Positions 36,669 through 46,334 of a stretch of DNA of 64,000 bases are shown piece by piece (within the stretch, counting starts at the first letter, position 1; every line of letters begins with the position of its first letter). The notes below the pieces were generated by a model that was not told the DNA's origin, searched no databases, and worked only from the letters and a program-made list of their open reading frames with translations. This DNA is from Mesorhizobium sp. L-8-3 (GTDB taxonomy: Bacteria; Pseudomonadota; Alphaproteobacteria; Rhizobiales; Rhizobiaceae): positions 2,540,501-2,604,500 of the forward strand of contig NZ_AP023262.1 in the NCBI RefSeq assembly GCF_016756615.1, read 5' to 3'. The position numbers and the translations under genes were made by a program.

Positions 36669-36918
36669 TTCGCGCCGAGGCGACCATGAACAAGACCGCG
36701 TGCCGCCATTTCCAAGCCCGCCAGACAGCTACAGCTTCTGCTGGCTTCTTCTTCCGGGAACCATCACGTGCACTTCAACTGTCGTGCCCCTGTTCAGTTC
36801 CTCGATTGGCATTCCGGGAGGGGAGGCAATGAAGGGCACGCCCATCGCGAGGCGGCCGGAACCGATGTCCCATACCCGCGTTTGGACACCTGCACGCCTG
36901 CACAGCGGAGGAAAAACC

Positions 36919-37416
36919 ATGCCGGCCAAAACCGAGAAAAAACTCGCAGACCTGTTCCATGACGGTCTCAGGGATATCTACTACGCGGAACGCAAACTTC
37001 TCAAAGCGTTGCCGAAGATGGCGAGGGGCGCTGAGTCCCCCGACCTCAAAGCGGCGTTTGAAAAGCATCGGGATGAGACCGAAGGTCACGTCGACCGCCT
37101 CCAGCAGGTGTTCGAGATTTTCGGGAAGCGGGCGCAGGGCAAGAACTGCCCGGCAATCGACGGTATAGTCGAAGAGGGTGAGGAGATCCTCGACGAGTTC
37201 AAGGGTTCGCGAGCCCTGGATGCCGGATTGATCGCTGCAGCCCAAGCCGCCGAGCATTACGAGATCACGCGCTATGGGACGCTCAAGCGGTGGGCTCGGG
37301 AACTCGGCATGGACGATGCTGCCAGACTGCTCGACCAGACCTTGGGCGAGGAAGCGAAGACCGACGAGGCCCTGAGCCGATTGGCAGAGACGGCAGCAAA
37401 TCAGAAAGCGGCATAG
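36919..37416 (+). CDS. DUF892 (YciF-like) ferritin-fold protein
   Basis: A 165-aa all-helical protein of the DUF892/YciE-YciF family, a ferritin-like four-helix bundle often induced by stress. It begins MPAKTEKKLADLFHDGLRDIYYAERKLLKALPKMA. Metal-ligand-type Glu/His residues are seen in DIYYAE, HRDETEGHV, and AAEHYEI. ATG 36919 has GGAGG 8 bp upstream. It lies between the isochorismatase remnant and the second copy of the duplicated small frame, whose antisense extension overlaps its 3' end. Confidence 0.92.
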   Translation: MPAKTEKKLADLFHDGLRDIYYAERKLLKALPKMARGAESPDLKAAFEKHRDETEGHVDRLQQVFEIFGKRAQGKNCPAIDGIVEEGEEILDEFKGSRALDAGLIAAAQAAEHYEITRYGTLKRWARELGMDDAARLLDQTLGEEAKTDEALSRLAETAANQKAA

Positions 37417-37663
37417 CCGGCGCCGTCCGGCGCCGCCTGTGTTCGCGTGGCCCGAAGTGGGAGAAATGGGGCAATGGGCACGTGATCATGTGATGTTGGT
37501 CCCGCTCCAGTTTCAGGCTCATGGCTTCTGAATCGTCCTTCTCCAAGCGATGGATGTCATCATGAGTCGGCTGCTCGACATGGCTGCAGGCGTCCACTAC
37601 GTCGACCAGTAGGTCGACGCCACGATAATGAATATAGGCCCCCGGCTTGCGCCGGCGGGCCAT
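37283..37663 (-). CDS. Frame containing copy B of the duplicated small protein, possibly decayed
   Basis: Residues 14-55 of this frame (about 37499-37624) match the 55-aa product at 35756-35923 in 30 of 42 positions. Beyond that the frame runs on into the 3' end of the DUF892 gene on the opposite strand, where the translated sequence is Arg/Pro-rich and looks meaningless. Copy A ends with a stop near this point, so copy B has probably lost its own stop codon. Its start also differs, because the position matching Met1 of copy A is Ala here. I treat it as a likely decaying paralogue. Confidence 0.4.
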   Translation of the reverse strand: MARRRKPGAYIHYRGVDLLVDVVDACSHVEQPTHDDIHRLEKDDSEAMSLKLERDQHHMITCPLPHFSHFGPREHRRRRTAPAMPLSDLLPSLPIGSGPRRSSLPRPRSGRAVWQHRPCRVPEPTA

Positions 37664-37807
37664 CGCCGCTGCGTCAGGTGCAGGCCAACATCAACGCGCC
37701 CCGCTCCCAAGGCCGGTGCTTTGCACACAAGCCTATGGTGCGCTGCAGCGTTTTGTGGAAGGGTGCGACACAGGATGTTCTTGAAATGACCTCTTCGATC
37801 GTCGCCG

Positions 37808-40800
37808 ATGTCCATAAAGGCTGGTATCCGTCACCTTACTCACTATCGCTATGACCGTCCGGTCACCCTCGGACCGCAGGTGATCCGCCTGCGGCCGGCG
37901 CCGCATAGCCGCACGCAGGTGATCTCTCATTCGCTCAAGGTGTTTCCGACCAATCACTTCGTGAACCACCAGCAGGACCCCTACGGCAACTGGATGGCGC
38001 GGTTCGTTTTTCCCGAACCGGTTCGCGAGTTGAGAATCGAGGTCGATCTCGTCGCCGACATGACGGTCTACAACCCGTTCGATTTCTTCGTCGAGGACAG
38101 CGCCGAGTACTGGCCGCTCGACTATCCCGAAGACGTCCGGCAGGATCTGTCGATCTACATGCAGCCCGAACCCGCAGGGCCGCACCTTCAGGCGTTCCTG
38201 GACGGCGTGCCGCGCGACAAGACACGCACGGTCGATTTCATCGTCAATCTCAACGCCCGCGTCGCCCGGGAGGTCGGCTACGTCATCCGTATGGAGCCGG
38301 GGGTGCAGACGCCGGAGGAGACCTTCGCGGGCGGAACGGGCTCGTGCCGGGATTCGAGCTGGCTTCTGGTTCAGGCGCTACGCCATCTCGGCATCGCCGC
38401 CCGCTTCGTCTCCGGCTATCTGATCCAGCTGAAGCCCGACATTGTCGCACTCGACGGACCAGCCGGCACCGACCATGACTTCACCGACCTGCACGCATGG
38501 TGCGAGGCCTATATTCCCGGCGCGGGCTGGATCGGGCTCGATCCAACCTCGGGCCTCCTGACTGGCGAAAGCCACATCCCGCTAGCGGCCACGCCTCACT
38601 ACCGCAACGCCGCACCGATCTCGGGCCTGGCGAGCTACGCCGAGGTCGACTTCACCTTCGACATGACGGTGTCGCGCGTGGCCGAGCATCCGCGCATCAC
38701 CAGGCCGTTTTCGGACGAGGCATGGTCCGCGCTCGATACTCTGGGCCGCAAGGTCGACGAAAAGCTCGCCGAGGGCGACGTGCGGCTCACCATGGGGGGC
38801 GAGCCGACCTTCGTCTCGATTGACGACTTCGAGAGCGGCGAATGGAACACCGATGCGGTCGGGCCGACCAAGCGCGCGCTGGCCGACCGTCTGATCCGCC
38901 GCCTGCGAGACCGTTTCGCGCCGGGCGGCTTCCTCCACTACGGGCAGGGCAAGTGGTATCCCGGCGAGAGCCTGCCGCGCTGGACCTTCTCGCTCTACTG
39001 GAGGCGCGATGGCAAGCCGATCTGGCAAGATGCGGGGCTGATCGCCGAGGAGGGCGACAAGACCGGGGCTGGTCCCTCGGAAGCGGAAGCGCTGCTCAAG
39101 GGGATTGCCGAGGAACTCGCGGTCGCGCCCGACCATGTCGTGCCAGCCTTTGAAGATCCGGCCGAATGGGTGATGAAGGAGGCCAACCTGCCGGAGAACG
39201 TCTCGCCCGAGAATTCCAAGCTGAAGGATCCGGAAGAGCGTGCCCGCATTGCCCGCGTGTTCGAGCGCGGGTTGACCGAACCTTCCGGCTACGTGCTGCC
39301 GATTCAGCGTTGGCAGGCGAAGGCGGCCGGTCGTCGCTGGCGCTCGGAAGCGTGGAAGCTGCGGCGCGGAAGGCTGTTCCTGGTGCCGGGCGACAGTCCG
39401 GTCGGCTTTCGCCTGCCGCTTGGTTCGCTGCCCTATGTCGCCCCTTCGCACTACCCTTATGTCCACCCCGCCGACCCGACCGAACCACGCGGCGAACTGC
39501 CCGATCTCGCTCCGCCAAGTCCGCCGCAGGCCGTGGCGAGCTTCACCGAGGCTAGCGCCGGCCAATCGCTGATCCAACAGGAACTGGGCGTGCCGGGCGA
39601 GGCGGTCCGCACCGCGCTCTCGGTCGAGCCGCGCGACGGCAGGCTGTGCGTGTTCATGCCGCCGGTCGAGCGCGTCGAGGACTATCTGGAACTGATCTCG
39701 GCGGCCGAGGCGGCGGCGAAGCGGCTTGGTCTTGCCGTCCATGTCGAAGGTTATTCGCCACCGCACGACCCACGTCTCAACGTCATCCGAGTCGCACCCG
39801 ATCCGGGTGTGATCGAGGTGAACATCCACCCCAGCGCAAGTTGGGAAGAATGCGTTGCCACCACCGAAGCGATCTATGAGGAGGCGCGTCAGAGCCGGCT
39901 CGGCGCCGACAAGTTCATGATCGATGGCCGCCACACCGGCACGGGAGGCGGCAACCATGTGGTCGTCGGCGGCGCGACGCCGCTCGACAGCCCGTTCCTG
40001 CGCCGACCGGACCTGTTGCGCAGCCTCGTGCTTTACTGGCAGCGCCATCCGAGCCTGTCATACCTGTTCTCCGGCTTGTTCATCGGTCCCACCAGCCAGG
40101 CGCCGCGTATCGACGAGGCGCGGCACGACGCACTCTACGAGCTCGAGATAGCGCTTTCTCAAGTGCCGGATCCCGGTACCGGCGAGCTGCCGTTGCCGTG
40201 GCTGATCGACCGGCTTTTCCGCAACCTGCTGGTGGATGTCACCGGCAACACGCATCGCGCGGAAATCTGCATCGACAAGCTGTATTCGCCAGACGGTCCG
40301 ACCGGCAGGCTCGGACTGGTGGAGTTCCGCGGCTTCGAGATGCCGCCCCATCCGCGCATGAGCCTGGCACAGCAGGTGCTGATCCGGTCGATCGTCGCGC
40401 GGCTGTGGCATGCGCCGGTGTCGGGGAAGCTCGCGCGCTGGGGCACGGCGCTGCACGATCGCTTCATGCTGCCTCACTTCATCTGGGCCGATTTCCTCGA
40501 CGTGCTTGCCGACCTGTCGGCGCATGGGTTCGAGTTGCGGCCGGAATGGTTCGAAGCGCAGGCCGAGTTCCGGTTCCCCTTCTGCGGCGAGATCGAGCGT
40601 GAGGGCGTGCGTCTGGAGATCAGACAGGCGCTGGAACCGTGGCATGTGCTCGGCGAAACCGGCGCGATCGGCGGCACGGTGCGCTACACGGATTCGTCAG
40701 TCGAGCGGCTTCAGGCGAAGCTGACGGCGCAAAGCGATCCCGACCGCTATTCCGTCACCTGCAACAGGCGCAGGCTGCCCATGCAAAAGGTGGGCAACGG

Positions 40801-41122
40801 GACAAGCGTCGCCGGCGTGCGCTTCAAGGCATGGCAGCCCGCACTTGCCCTGCACCCGGTCGTTCCCGTGCATGCACCGCTGACCTTCGACATCTTCGAT
40901 CATTGGACCGGCCGGGCGCTCGGCGGCTGCATCTACCATGTCGCACATCCCGGCGGGCGTAACTACGACAGCTTTCCGGTCAACGGCAACGAAGCCGAGG
41001 CGCGCAGGCTCGCCCGCTTCGAGCCCCACGGCCACAGCCCAGGTGCGTACGAGCCGGTTCCGGAGCGTCCCCATCCGGAGTTTCCGATGACGCTCGACCT
41101 GCGCCGCCCGGCGGAGCTGTAG
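37808..41122 (+). CDS. Transglutaminase-like protein with DUF2126 domain
   Basis: An 1104-aa protein. Residues 1-280 form a bacterial transglutaminase-like cysteine protease domain with an N-terminal beta region and the triad Cys180 ([10 protein letters not shown]), His229 (DLHAWCEAY) and Asp245 (GLDPTSG). From about 290 to the end is DUF2126, with [15 protein letters not shown] and [14 protein letters not shown] motifs. Such proteins occur with circularly permuted ATP-grasp and alpha-E proteins in clusters predicted to make and trim peptide tags or small peptides. The next gene starts 3 bp after the stop, so this is the first gene of a three-gene operon. Confidence 0.93.
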   Translation: MSIKAGIRHLTHYRYDRPVTLGPQVIRLRPAPHSRTQVISHSLKVFPTNHFVNHQQDPYGNWMARFVFPEPVRELRIEVDLVADMTVYNPFDFFVEDSAEYWPLDYPEDVRQDLSIYMQPEPAGPHLQAFLDGVPRDKTRTVDFIVNLNARVAREVGYVIRMEPGVQTPEETFAGGTGSCRDSSWLLVQALRHLGIAARFVSGYLIQLKPDIVALDGPAGTDHDFTDLHAWCEAYIPGAGWIGLDPTSGLLTGESHIPLAATPHYRNAAPISGLASYAEVDFTFDMTVSRVAEHPRITRPFSDEAWSALDTLGRKVDEKLAEGDVRLTMGGEPTFVSIDDFESGEWNTDAVGPTKRALADRLIRRLRDRFAPGGFLHYGQGKWYPGESLPRWTFSLYWRRDGKPIWQDAGLIAEEGDKTGAGPSEAEALLKGIAEELAVAPDHVVPAFEDPAEWVMKEANLPENVSPENSKLKDPEERARIARVFERGLTEPSGYVLPIQRWQAKAAGRRWRSEAWKLRRGRLFLVPGDSPVGFRLPLGSLPYVAPSHYPYVHPADPTEPRGELPDLAPPSPPQAVASFTEASAGQSLIQQELGVPGEAVRTALSVEPRDGRLCVFMPPVERVEDYLELISAAEAAAKRLGLAVHVEGYSPPHDPRLNVIRVAPDPGVIEVNIHPSASWEECVATTEAIYEEARQSRLGADKFMIDGRHTGTGGGNHVVVGGATPLDSPFLRRPDLLRSLVLYWQRHPSLSYLFSGLFIGPTSQAPRIDEARHDALYELEIALSQVPDPGTGELPLPWLIDRLFRNLLVDVTGNTHRAEICIDKLYSPDGPTGRLGLVEFRGFEMPPHPRMSLAQQVLIRSIVARLWHAPVSGKLARWGTALHDRFMLPHFIWADFLDVLADLSAHGFELRPEWFEAQAEFRFPFCGEIEREGVRLEIRQALEPWHVLGETGAIGGTVRYTDSSVERLQAKLTAQSDPDRYSVTCNRRRLPMQKVGNGTSVAGVRFKAWQPALALHPVVPVHAPLTFDIFDHWTGRALGGCIYHVAHPGGRNYDSFPVNGNEAEARRLARFEPHGHSPGAYEPVPERPHPEFPMTLDLRRPAEL

Positions 41123-41125
41123 GCC

Positions 41126-43522
41126 ATGGCCGCCGAGCCGCGCCGGACATCGTCGCAGATGCCCGCTCTCCTCGGCGGCTATCGCCCGCTGGCCGGCGTT
41201 CCAGATGAGATGATGGACGCCGACGGTCGCGTCAAACCCGTCTGGCGGCGCTTCGTCGATCATTTTGCATCGTTCGATGCCGAGGAGATCGCGCAGCGCT
41301 TCGCGCGCGGTGACGAATATCTGCGGGATGCGGGCGTGTTCTTCCGCCAATACGGCCATGCGGAATCGCTGGAGCGCGACTGGCCGCTGAGCCATGTGCC
41401 GGTGCTGATCCACGAAAACGAATGGCGGGAACTGGCAGCGGGGCTGGTCCAGCGCGCGGACCTGCTGGAATCGGTGGTCACCGACCTCTATGGCCCGCAG
41501 AGGCTGATCTTGGACGGCCATTTGCCTGCCGCGCTTGTTGCCGCCAGCCCCGAATGGTTGCGGCCTCTCGTCGGTGTCAGGCCGGATTACTTCCTCCATT
41601 TCGTCGCCTTCGAGATCGGGCGCGGCCCGGATGGACGCTGGTGGGTGCTGGGCGACCGTACGCAGGCACCGTCGGGAGCGGGCTTCGCGCTCGAGAACAG
41701 GGTTGCCACCGCGCGGACCTTCTCGGACTTCTATGCCGATGAAAAAGTGCATCGTCTGGCGGGCTTCTTCCGTGCCTTCCGCGATGCACTGGACGGGCTC
41801 GCCGATGGGAAGACGGGCCATGCGGCGATCCTGACGCCGGGGCCTCTCAACGAAACATACTACGAGCATGCCTATATCGCTCGCTATCTCGGCATGATGC
41901 TTCTCGAGGGCGAGGACCTCGTCGTGGAGAATGGCCGCGTCATGGTGCGAACGATAGCGGGGTCAAGGCCGGTGAGCGTGCTCTGGCGGCGGCTCGACTC
42001 CTCCTGGGTCGATCCGCTGGAACTCGACGACGCCTCGACGCTGGGCACCGCCGGCCTCGTCGAGGCGGTGCGCCGCGGCAACCTTGCGATCGTCAACGGA
42101 CTGGGCAGCGGGATCCTGGAAACACGCGCGCTGCTGGCCTTCCTGCCACGCATCTGCGAGGTGCTTCGCGGCGAGCAACTCGCCATTCCCAACATCGCGA
42201 CCTGGTGGTGCGGAGACCCCGGGGCACGCGACCATGTGCTGGCCAATGCCCGCAACATGACGATCGGTCCGGCGCTTTCGACACGGCCTTCCCTCGAAGC
42301 CGGAGACGACGATGCCGGGGCCGGCTGGTTCCGTAGTCGAAACGATGCCTCCCTGGAGTGGCGCCTCGTCACAAATGGTGCCCTGCTCGTAGGTCAGGAA
42401 GCGATAAGGCTTTCGACCACCCCGACCTATGCAGGCAGGCAACTGAAACCCCGCCCTGCGACGCTGCGCGTGTTCCTGGCCCGGACGAGGGACGGCTGGC
42501 AGGTCATGCCGGGCGGCTATGCGAGGATCGGCCACAGCGACGATCCGTCGGCGCTTGCCATGCAGCGCGGCGGCTCGGTCGCGGATGTGTGGGTGGTCAG
42601 CGATCGACCGGTTGAAACCGACACGCTGCTGCCCGCCCGCAACGCTACCTACGTGCGCCCGGACCTCGGCGTATTGCCCAGCCGCGCGGCAGACAACCTC
42701 TATTGGCTCGGCCGCTATGTCGAACGCGCCGAAGGAACCATGCGGCTGCTGCGCGCCTGGCATATGCGTCTGGCCGAGGCGGCGCGGGCCGACACGCCGC
42801 TGCTGACCGATCTGCGTTTCTATCTGGACTGCTTGGGCATCGATCCGGAACAGCGCATTCCCGAGGCTGTGCAAACGACGCTGCGCTCGGCGATAGCAAG
42901 CGCGGGTCGTGTGCGCGACCGTTTCTCGATCGATGGTTGGGCGGCGCTCAACGACCTTGCCAAAACGGCGCGACGCATGTCGACCACCGTCGGCGAAGGC
43001 GCGGACGAGGCCCATGCCATGGGCGTGCTGCTGCGCAAGATCTCCGGCTTTTCCGGTCTCGTCCACGAAAACATGTATCGCTTCAATGGCTGGCGGTTCC
43101 TGACGATCGGACGCTCGCTCGAGCGCGCCGTCTCGATAGCGTCGCTGCTGGCGCATTTTGCCGATGAAGAAGCGCCTGCAGGCGCGCTCGACCTGGCGGT
43201 GGAAGTGGGCGACAGTTCGATGTCGCACCGCCGCCGCTACGCGATCACGACAACCCGTGAGACCGTGGTGGACCTTTTGGCGCTGGATACGATGAACCCG
43301 CGTTCGATCATCTATCACTTTGCCGAATTGGGCGAGCAGATCGGTCTTCTACCCATGAGCGACAGGAACGGCGCGCGCTCGCCGCTGGCGCGGGCCGTTC
43401 TGCAGCTGCATTCGGGGCTGGCAGTGAAGACGCCGGAGGAGCTTTCGACGGAATATTTCATCGATTGCGGCAAAGAGCTGGCGCATTTGTCGGACCTCCT
43501 GTCCGACGCCTATCTGCGATAG
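41126..43522 (+). CDS. Circularly permuted ATP-grasp protein fused to alpha-E domain
   Basis: A 798-aa fusion. Residues about 1-480 form a circularly permuted type 2 ATP-grasp domain (DUF404/DUF407-like), with ILTPGPLNETYYEHAYIARYLG and GSGILETRALLAFLP among the family blocks. Residues about 490-798 are the alpha-E (DUF403) domain, starting around LPSRAADNLYWLGRYVERAE and entirely helical. Separate genes encode these in many bacteria; fusion is a known variant. The predicted activity is ATP-dependent ligation of amino groups to carboxylates, but no product has been established. Confidence 0.93.
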   Translation: MAAEPRRTSSQMPALLGGYRPLAGVPDEMMDADGRVKPVWRRFVDHFASFDAEEIAQRFARGDEYLRDAGVFFRQYGHAESLERDWPLSHVPVLIHENEWRELAAGLVQRADLLESVVTDLYGPQRLILDGHLPAALVAASPEWLRPLVGVRPDYFLHFVAFEIGRGPDGRWWVLGDRTQAPSGAGFALENRVATARTFSDFYADEKVHRLAGFFRAFRDALDGLADGKTGHAAILTPGPLNETYYEHAYIARYLGMMLLEGEDLVVENGRVMVRTIAGSRPVSVLWRRLDSSWVDPLELDDASTLGTAGLVEAVRRGNLAIVNGLGSGILETRALLAFLPRICEVLRGEQLAIPNIATWWCGDPGARDHVLANARNMTIGPALSTRPSLEAGDDDAGAGWFRSRNDASLEWRLVTNGALLVGQEAIRLSTTPTYAGRQLKPRPATLRVFLARTRDGWQVMPGGYARIGHSDDPSALAMQRGGSVADVWVVSDRPVETDTLLPARNATYVRPDLGVLPSRAADNLYWLGRYVERAEGTMRLLRAWHMRLAEAARADTPLLTDLRFYLDCLGIDPEQRIPEAVQTTLRSAIASAGRVRDRFSIDGWAALNDLAKTARRMSTTVGEGADEAHAMGVLLRKISGFSGLVHENMYRFNGWRFLTIGRSLERAVSIASLLAHFADEEAPAGALDLAVEVGDSSMSHRRRYAITTTRETVVDLLALDTMNPRSIIYHFAELGEQIGLLPMSDRNGARSPLARAVLQLHSGLAVKTPEELSTEYFIDCGKELAHLSDLLSDAYLR

Positions 43523-43531
43523 GCTCCGGCC

Positions 43532-44410
43532 ATGCTCTACGAAGTGCGGATGACAACCACCTACGAATATGGCCGCCCGGCTGCGAATGGCCGCCATCTG
43601 CTGCGCCTGATGCCGGCCGAGATACCCGGATCGCAACGGATGATCGCCGGTTCGCTCGACATCAGCCCGCGCCCGCAAGAGCGCCACGACCAGGTGGATT
43701 TTTTCGGCAACCGCATGACCGGACTGGTCTTCGCGCAGGCGCATGACGAGATCGCCTTCACCGTGCGGGCTCGCATGGAGCGATGGGCCGTTGCCGATCA
43801 GCTCGACATCTCGCCGTCACTTGCGATCTTGCGCAGCGAAATCGAGGCGTTTCGCTCGCTGGCACCGCAGTCACCGCATCATTTCCTCGGCCCCTCGCCA
43901 CGCATTGCTCCGGATTCAGCCGTCAGCGACTATGCGCTGGCCGTCACCCGCGGCTGCAACTCGGTGCTGGATGCGGTCGCCGCGATCAATCAGGCTCTCC
44001 ATTCGGACATGCGCTACGATCCGGAGGCGACCACTGTCGAAACGACCATGGCCGACGCCTTCGCTGCCCGCCACGGCGTGTGCCAGGACTTTTCCCACAT
44101 CATGATCGCGTGCCTGCGCGAGATCGGCGTGCCTGCCGGCTATGTCAGCGGTTTCCTTCGAACCGAGCCGCCGCAGGGGCAGCCGCGGCTGGAAGGTGCC
44201 GACGCCATGCATGCCTGGGTCGCCGCGTGGTGCGGAACGCAGACCGGCTGGGTGGAGTTCGATCCCACCAACGCGATCCGCGTTTCCTCCGATCACATCG
44301 TCGTGGCCCGGGGCCGCGACTATTCGGACGTTGCACCGGTCAAGGGCGTGCTGTGGACAGCGGGCTCGCAGACGACCAAGCAAGTCGTGGACGTCATTCC
44401 GCTCGGCTGA
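43532..44410 (+). CDS. Transglutaminase family cysteine protease
   Basis: A 292-aa stand-alone transglutaminase-like protein with the triad Cys184 (HGVCQDFSH), His227 (AMHAWVAAW) and Asp244 (VEFDPTNA). It starts 9 bp after the alpha-E fusion gene and completes the operon. It is shorter than the first gene of the cluster and lacks DUF2126. The family is thought to act as a peptidase or amidase on the product of the ATP-grasp ligase. No signal peptide is seen, so the system is cytosolic. Confidence 0.93.
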   Translation: MLYEVRMTTTYEYGRPAANGRHLLRLMPAEIPGSQRMIAGSLDISPRPQERHDQVDFFGNRMTGLVFAQAHDEIAFTVRARMERWAVADQLDISPSLAILRSEIEAFRSLAPQSPHHFLGPSPRIAPDSAVSDYALAVTRGCNSVLDAVAAINQALHSDMRYDPEATTVETTMADAFAARHGVCQDFSHIMIACLREIGVPAGYVSGFLRTEPPQGQPRLEGADAMHAWVAAWCGTQTGWVEFDPTNAIRVSSDHIVVARGRDYSDVAPVKGVLWTAGSQTTKQVVDVIPLG

Positions 44411-44528
44411 AACGCAACGGCGACCTGATCTGATACACGAGACAAAGGCAACACCCATTTTCGAACGTGTTTACCGGAACTCAGCCCAACAGGCGTCCAA
44501 GAACTGTCCCATTCCGGGAAAAATCATC

Positions 44529-44544
44529 TGGCACGCAGCTTGCA
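44529..44544 (+). promoter_or_regulatory. Sigma-54 (RpoN) promoter without an obvious gene
   Basis: TGGCACGCAGCTTGCA fits the consensus TGGCACN5TTGCA exactly, with GG at 44530-44531 and GC at 44542-44543 in the required 10-bp spacing. No protein gene follows on the plus strand before 46.97 kb, so it may drive an untranslated RNA. Confidence 0.6.
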
Positions 44545-44603
44545 ACGATGGGGTTGCCGGAGGATACCGGTCCTGACTTCTTGCCAAAGCCAGGGAAGTA
44601 CGG

Positions 44604-44641
44604 CTCGCCGGGGAGGGGCCAGGGGCGAATACCCCGGCGAG
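44604..44641 (+). other. Stable hairpin downstream of the sigma-54 promoter
   Basis: CTCGCCGGGG and CCCCGGCGAG form a perfect 10-bp stem around an 18-nt G-rich loop, about 50 bp from the expected transcription start. There is no U tract after it, so it is more like an internal RNA structure than a terminator. Confidence 0.5.
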
Positions 44642-44970
44642 TTCGCGACTTGGTCGAACGCTTGAGGGCGTTCCACGGTCTGAAACAGTCGCATCGTGCG
44701 TTCCGAAGCCGTTTCCGCTCTTCGGTTCGATGCGATGGAGGCGGTGTCTGCTTGCCGGGGGGTGGCAGGCGCCGTTCCCCGGGCGGGGGCGACCGTGTTC
44801 CAGCCAAGGCACCTGCCGTGTCGGCCCGACGATCTGAAGCAAAATGTCGGGCCGACGCGCAGATCTCCGCAACGAGGAGACGCTCGCGGACTCCGGATCT
44901 GCGCTGTCCCATTTCAGGACGTCCATTTCGGGACGCCTCGATCCGTCCAGCGCGGCGCCTCGCGGCTCGA

Positions 44971-45069
44971 GCATGTCTCCCCAAAGCGCGCAGCGGTTTC
45001 GGGAACAAGACATGCGCGAAATCAAGACCTGCAGCGTGCCGCGTCAATCCTTTGTCACGCGACCCGCTG
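44971..45069 (-). repeat. Double-palindrome repeat, copy 4
   Basis: Read on the minus strand, it has the full order: a CAGCGGGTCGCG / CGCGGCACGCTG palindrome, a GCAGGTCTTGATTTCGC linker, then GCATGTCTTGTTCCCGAAACC closing with AGACATGC. It lies just downstream of the substrate-binding protein gene. Confidence 0.75.
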
Positions 45070-45088
45070 CGGAAGCGCCGCCGTCGGA

Positions 45089-46252
45089 CTATTCCTGCTC
45101 CGGCAGCAGCTTCCACTGCCCGCCGGTCAACTGCACGAGCACGCGCGACCGCTCGTCCACGCCGTAGCGGCTGTCCGGGGTGAAGTTGTAGACGGCATGG
45201 GTGCCGACCAGTTCCTTCGTCGACGTCATGGCGTCGTGAAGCGCTGTGCGAAACTCCGGCGTTCCGGGTTTGGCTGTCGGCAAGGCCCGCTTGGCCGCGT
45301 CGGCGAAGAGCAGCCAGGCGTCGTAGCTGTAGGCGGCAAACGCATTCGGCTTGTCCTCGCCATTGGCCTTTTCATAGTCGGCCCCGAACTGCGCTGCGAC
45401 GGCCTTGATCGGGTTCGAATCCGCCAGCTGGTCGGCAACGACCACCGGGCCGCTCGGCGCGATGACACCGTCCACCGCGGATCCGCCGACCCGAACGAAA
45501 TCGGGATTGATGATGGCGTGGGTGCCGTATTGCGGCCCGCTGTAGCCACGTTCGGCCAGCGCGAGGTGGGGCAGGGCGCCGGGGGTGCCCGAACCGCCGG
45601 TGATCACGGCGTCGGGGGCTGTGGCGACGATCTTCAATGCCTGCGCCGTGGCCGAGGTGTCGGCGCGCGCATATCGCTCGTTGGTGACGACTTCCATTTC
45701 GGTCCCGGCCGTCGTCTCCTGCAGTGCGCCGTAGACGAGGTCGCCCCACGCGTCGCTGAAGCCGATATAGGCGACTTTCTTGACGCCGTTCGCCTGCATG
45801 TGCCTGGTGACGGCGCCCACCATCAAGGGCGCCGGCTGGGGTATGGTGACGGTCCACGCGCCGGCTTCGCCCTGAGGATTGGCGTTGGCGATGGAGATAA
45901 GAGGCACCTTGAGCTCCGCGGCCACGGCGGCCATCGCCAATGCGGCGGGCGAGCCCGCGCTGCCGATCAGTATGTCGACCTTCTCCTCTTCCACCAGCTT
46001 GCGGGCGTTGCGCGCCGCGGCGCTCGGATCCGACGCGTCGTCGAGTTGAATGAGCTTGACGGGATTCCCGTCGATCTCAGAAATCGCGGCGGCGCCCGCC
46101 GCGATGCCCTTGGCGTAGGGGATGCCAAGGGACGAGACCGGACCGGACATCGACGTCACGAAACCGACCTTGATCTCTTCGGCATTGGCCAGCGCAGCCG
46201 AGCCGAACACGAAAACGGCCGCCGTGGATACGAGTAGTGCGCGTCTATTCAT
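45089..46252 (-). CDS. Branched-chain/aromatic-type ABC substrate-binding protein
   Basis: A 387-aa periplasmic binding protein of the LivK/PBP1 type. It has an N-terminal signal peptide (MNRRALLVSTAAVFVFGSAA, cleavage probably after ALANA) and begins its mature part with EEIKVGFVTSMSGPVSSLG. Further family blocks are GSAGSPAALAMAAVAAEL and VAYIGFSDAWGD. ATG 46252 has GGGAGAG upstream. Homologues bind branched amino acids, amides or aromatic acids. It lies opposite the permease and ATPase genes, across a MarR gene. I infer that it serves that transporter. Confidence 0.92.
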   Translation of the reverse strand: MNRRALLVSTAAVFVFGSAALANAEEIKVGFVTSMSGPVSSLGIPYAKGIAAGAAAISEIDGNPVKLIQLDDASDPSAAARNARKLVEEEKVDILIGSAGSPAALAMAAVAAELKVPLISIANANPQGEAGAWTVTIPQPAPLMVGAVTRHMQANGVKKVAYIGFSDAWGDLVYGALQETTAGTEMEVVTNERYARADTSATAQALKIVATAPDAVITGGSGTPGALPHLALAERGYSGPQYGTHAIINPDFVRVGGSAVDGVIAPSGPVVVADQLADSNPIKAVAAQFGADYEKANGEDKPNAFAAYSYDAWLLFADAAKRALPTAKPGTPEFRTALHDAMTSTKELVGTHAVYNFTPDSRYGVDERSRVLVQLTGGQWKLLPEQE

Positions 46253-46310
46253 GAAACTCTCCCATTTCATCGCGGACCCTCCCCGCGATTAAAATGAAAA
46301 TGTGCCACAA

Positions 46311-46328
46311 ACTTGCGCCTTTGCAAGT
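46311..46328. promoter_or_regulatory. Candidate MarR operator upstream of the substrate-binding gene
   Basis: ACTTGC-GCCTTT-GCAAGT is a perfect 6+6 inverted repeat with a 6-bp spacer in an AT-rich setting, in the gap between the MarR gene and the substrate-binding gene. A second hairpin (ATCGCGG/CCGCGAT, 46269-46289) lies closer to the start codon. Confidence 0.4.
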
Positions 46329-46334
46329 AAATTT

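Larger units (their letters stand above)
44411..45088. other. Non-coding region with sigma-54 promoter, hairpin and repeat
   Basis: About 680 bp between two convergently oriented units, with no convincing protein gene. It contains a sigma-54 promoter match at 44529-44544, a 10-bp-stem hairpin at 44604-44641, and a complete minus-strand copy of the double-palindrome repeat at 44971-45069. Open frames crossing it are Arg/Pro-rich and featureless. Confidence 0.5.

Noticed and set aside
44467..45183. 238-aa plus-strand frame after the sigma-54 promoter
   Set aside because: Arg/Pro-rich, crosses the repeat element and the end of the substrate-binding gene antisense, and has no domain; not a convincing target of the promoter.
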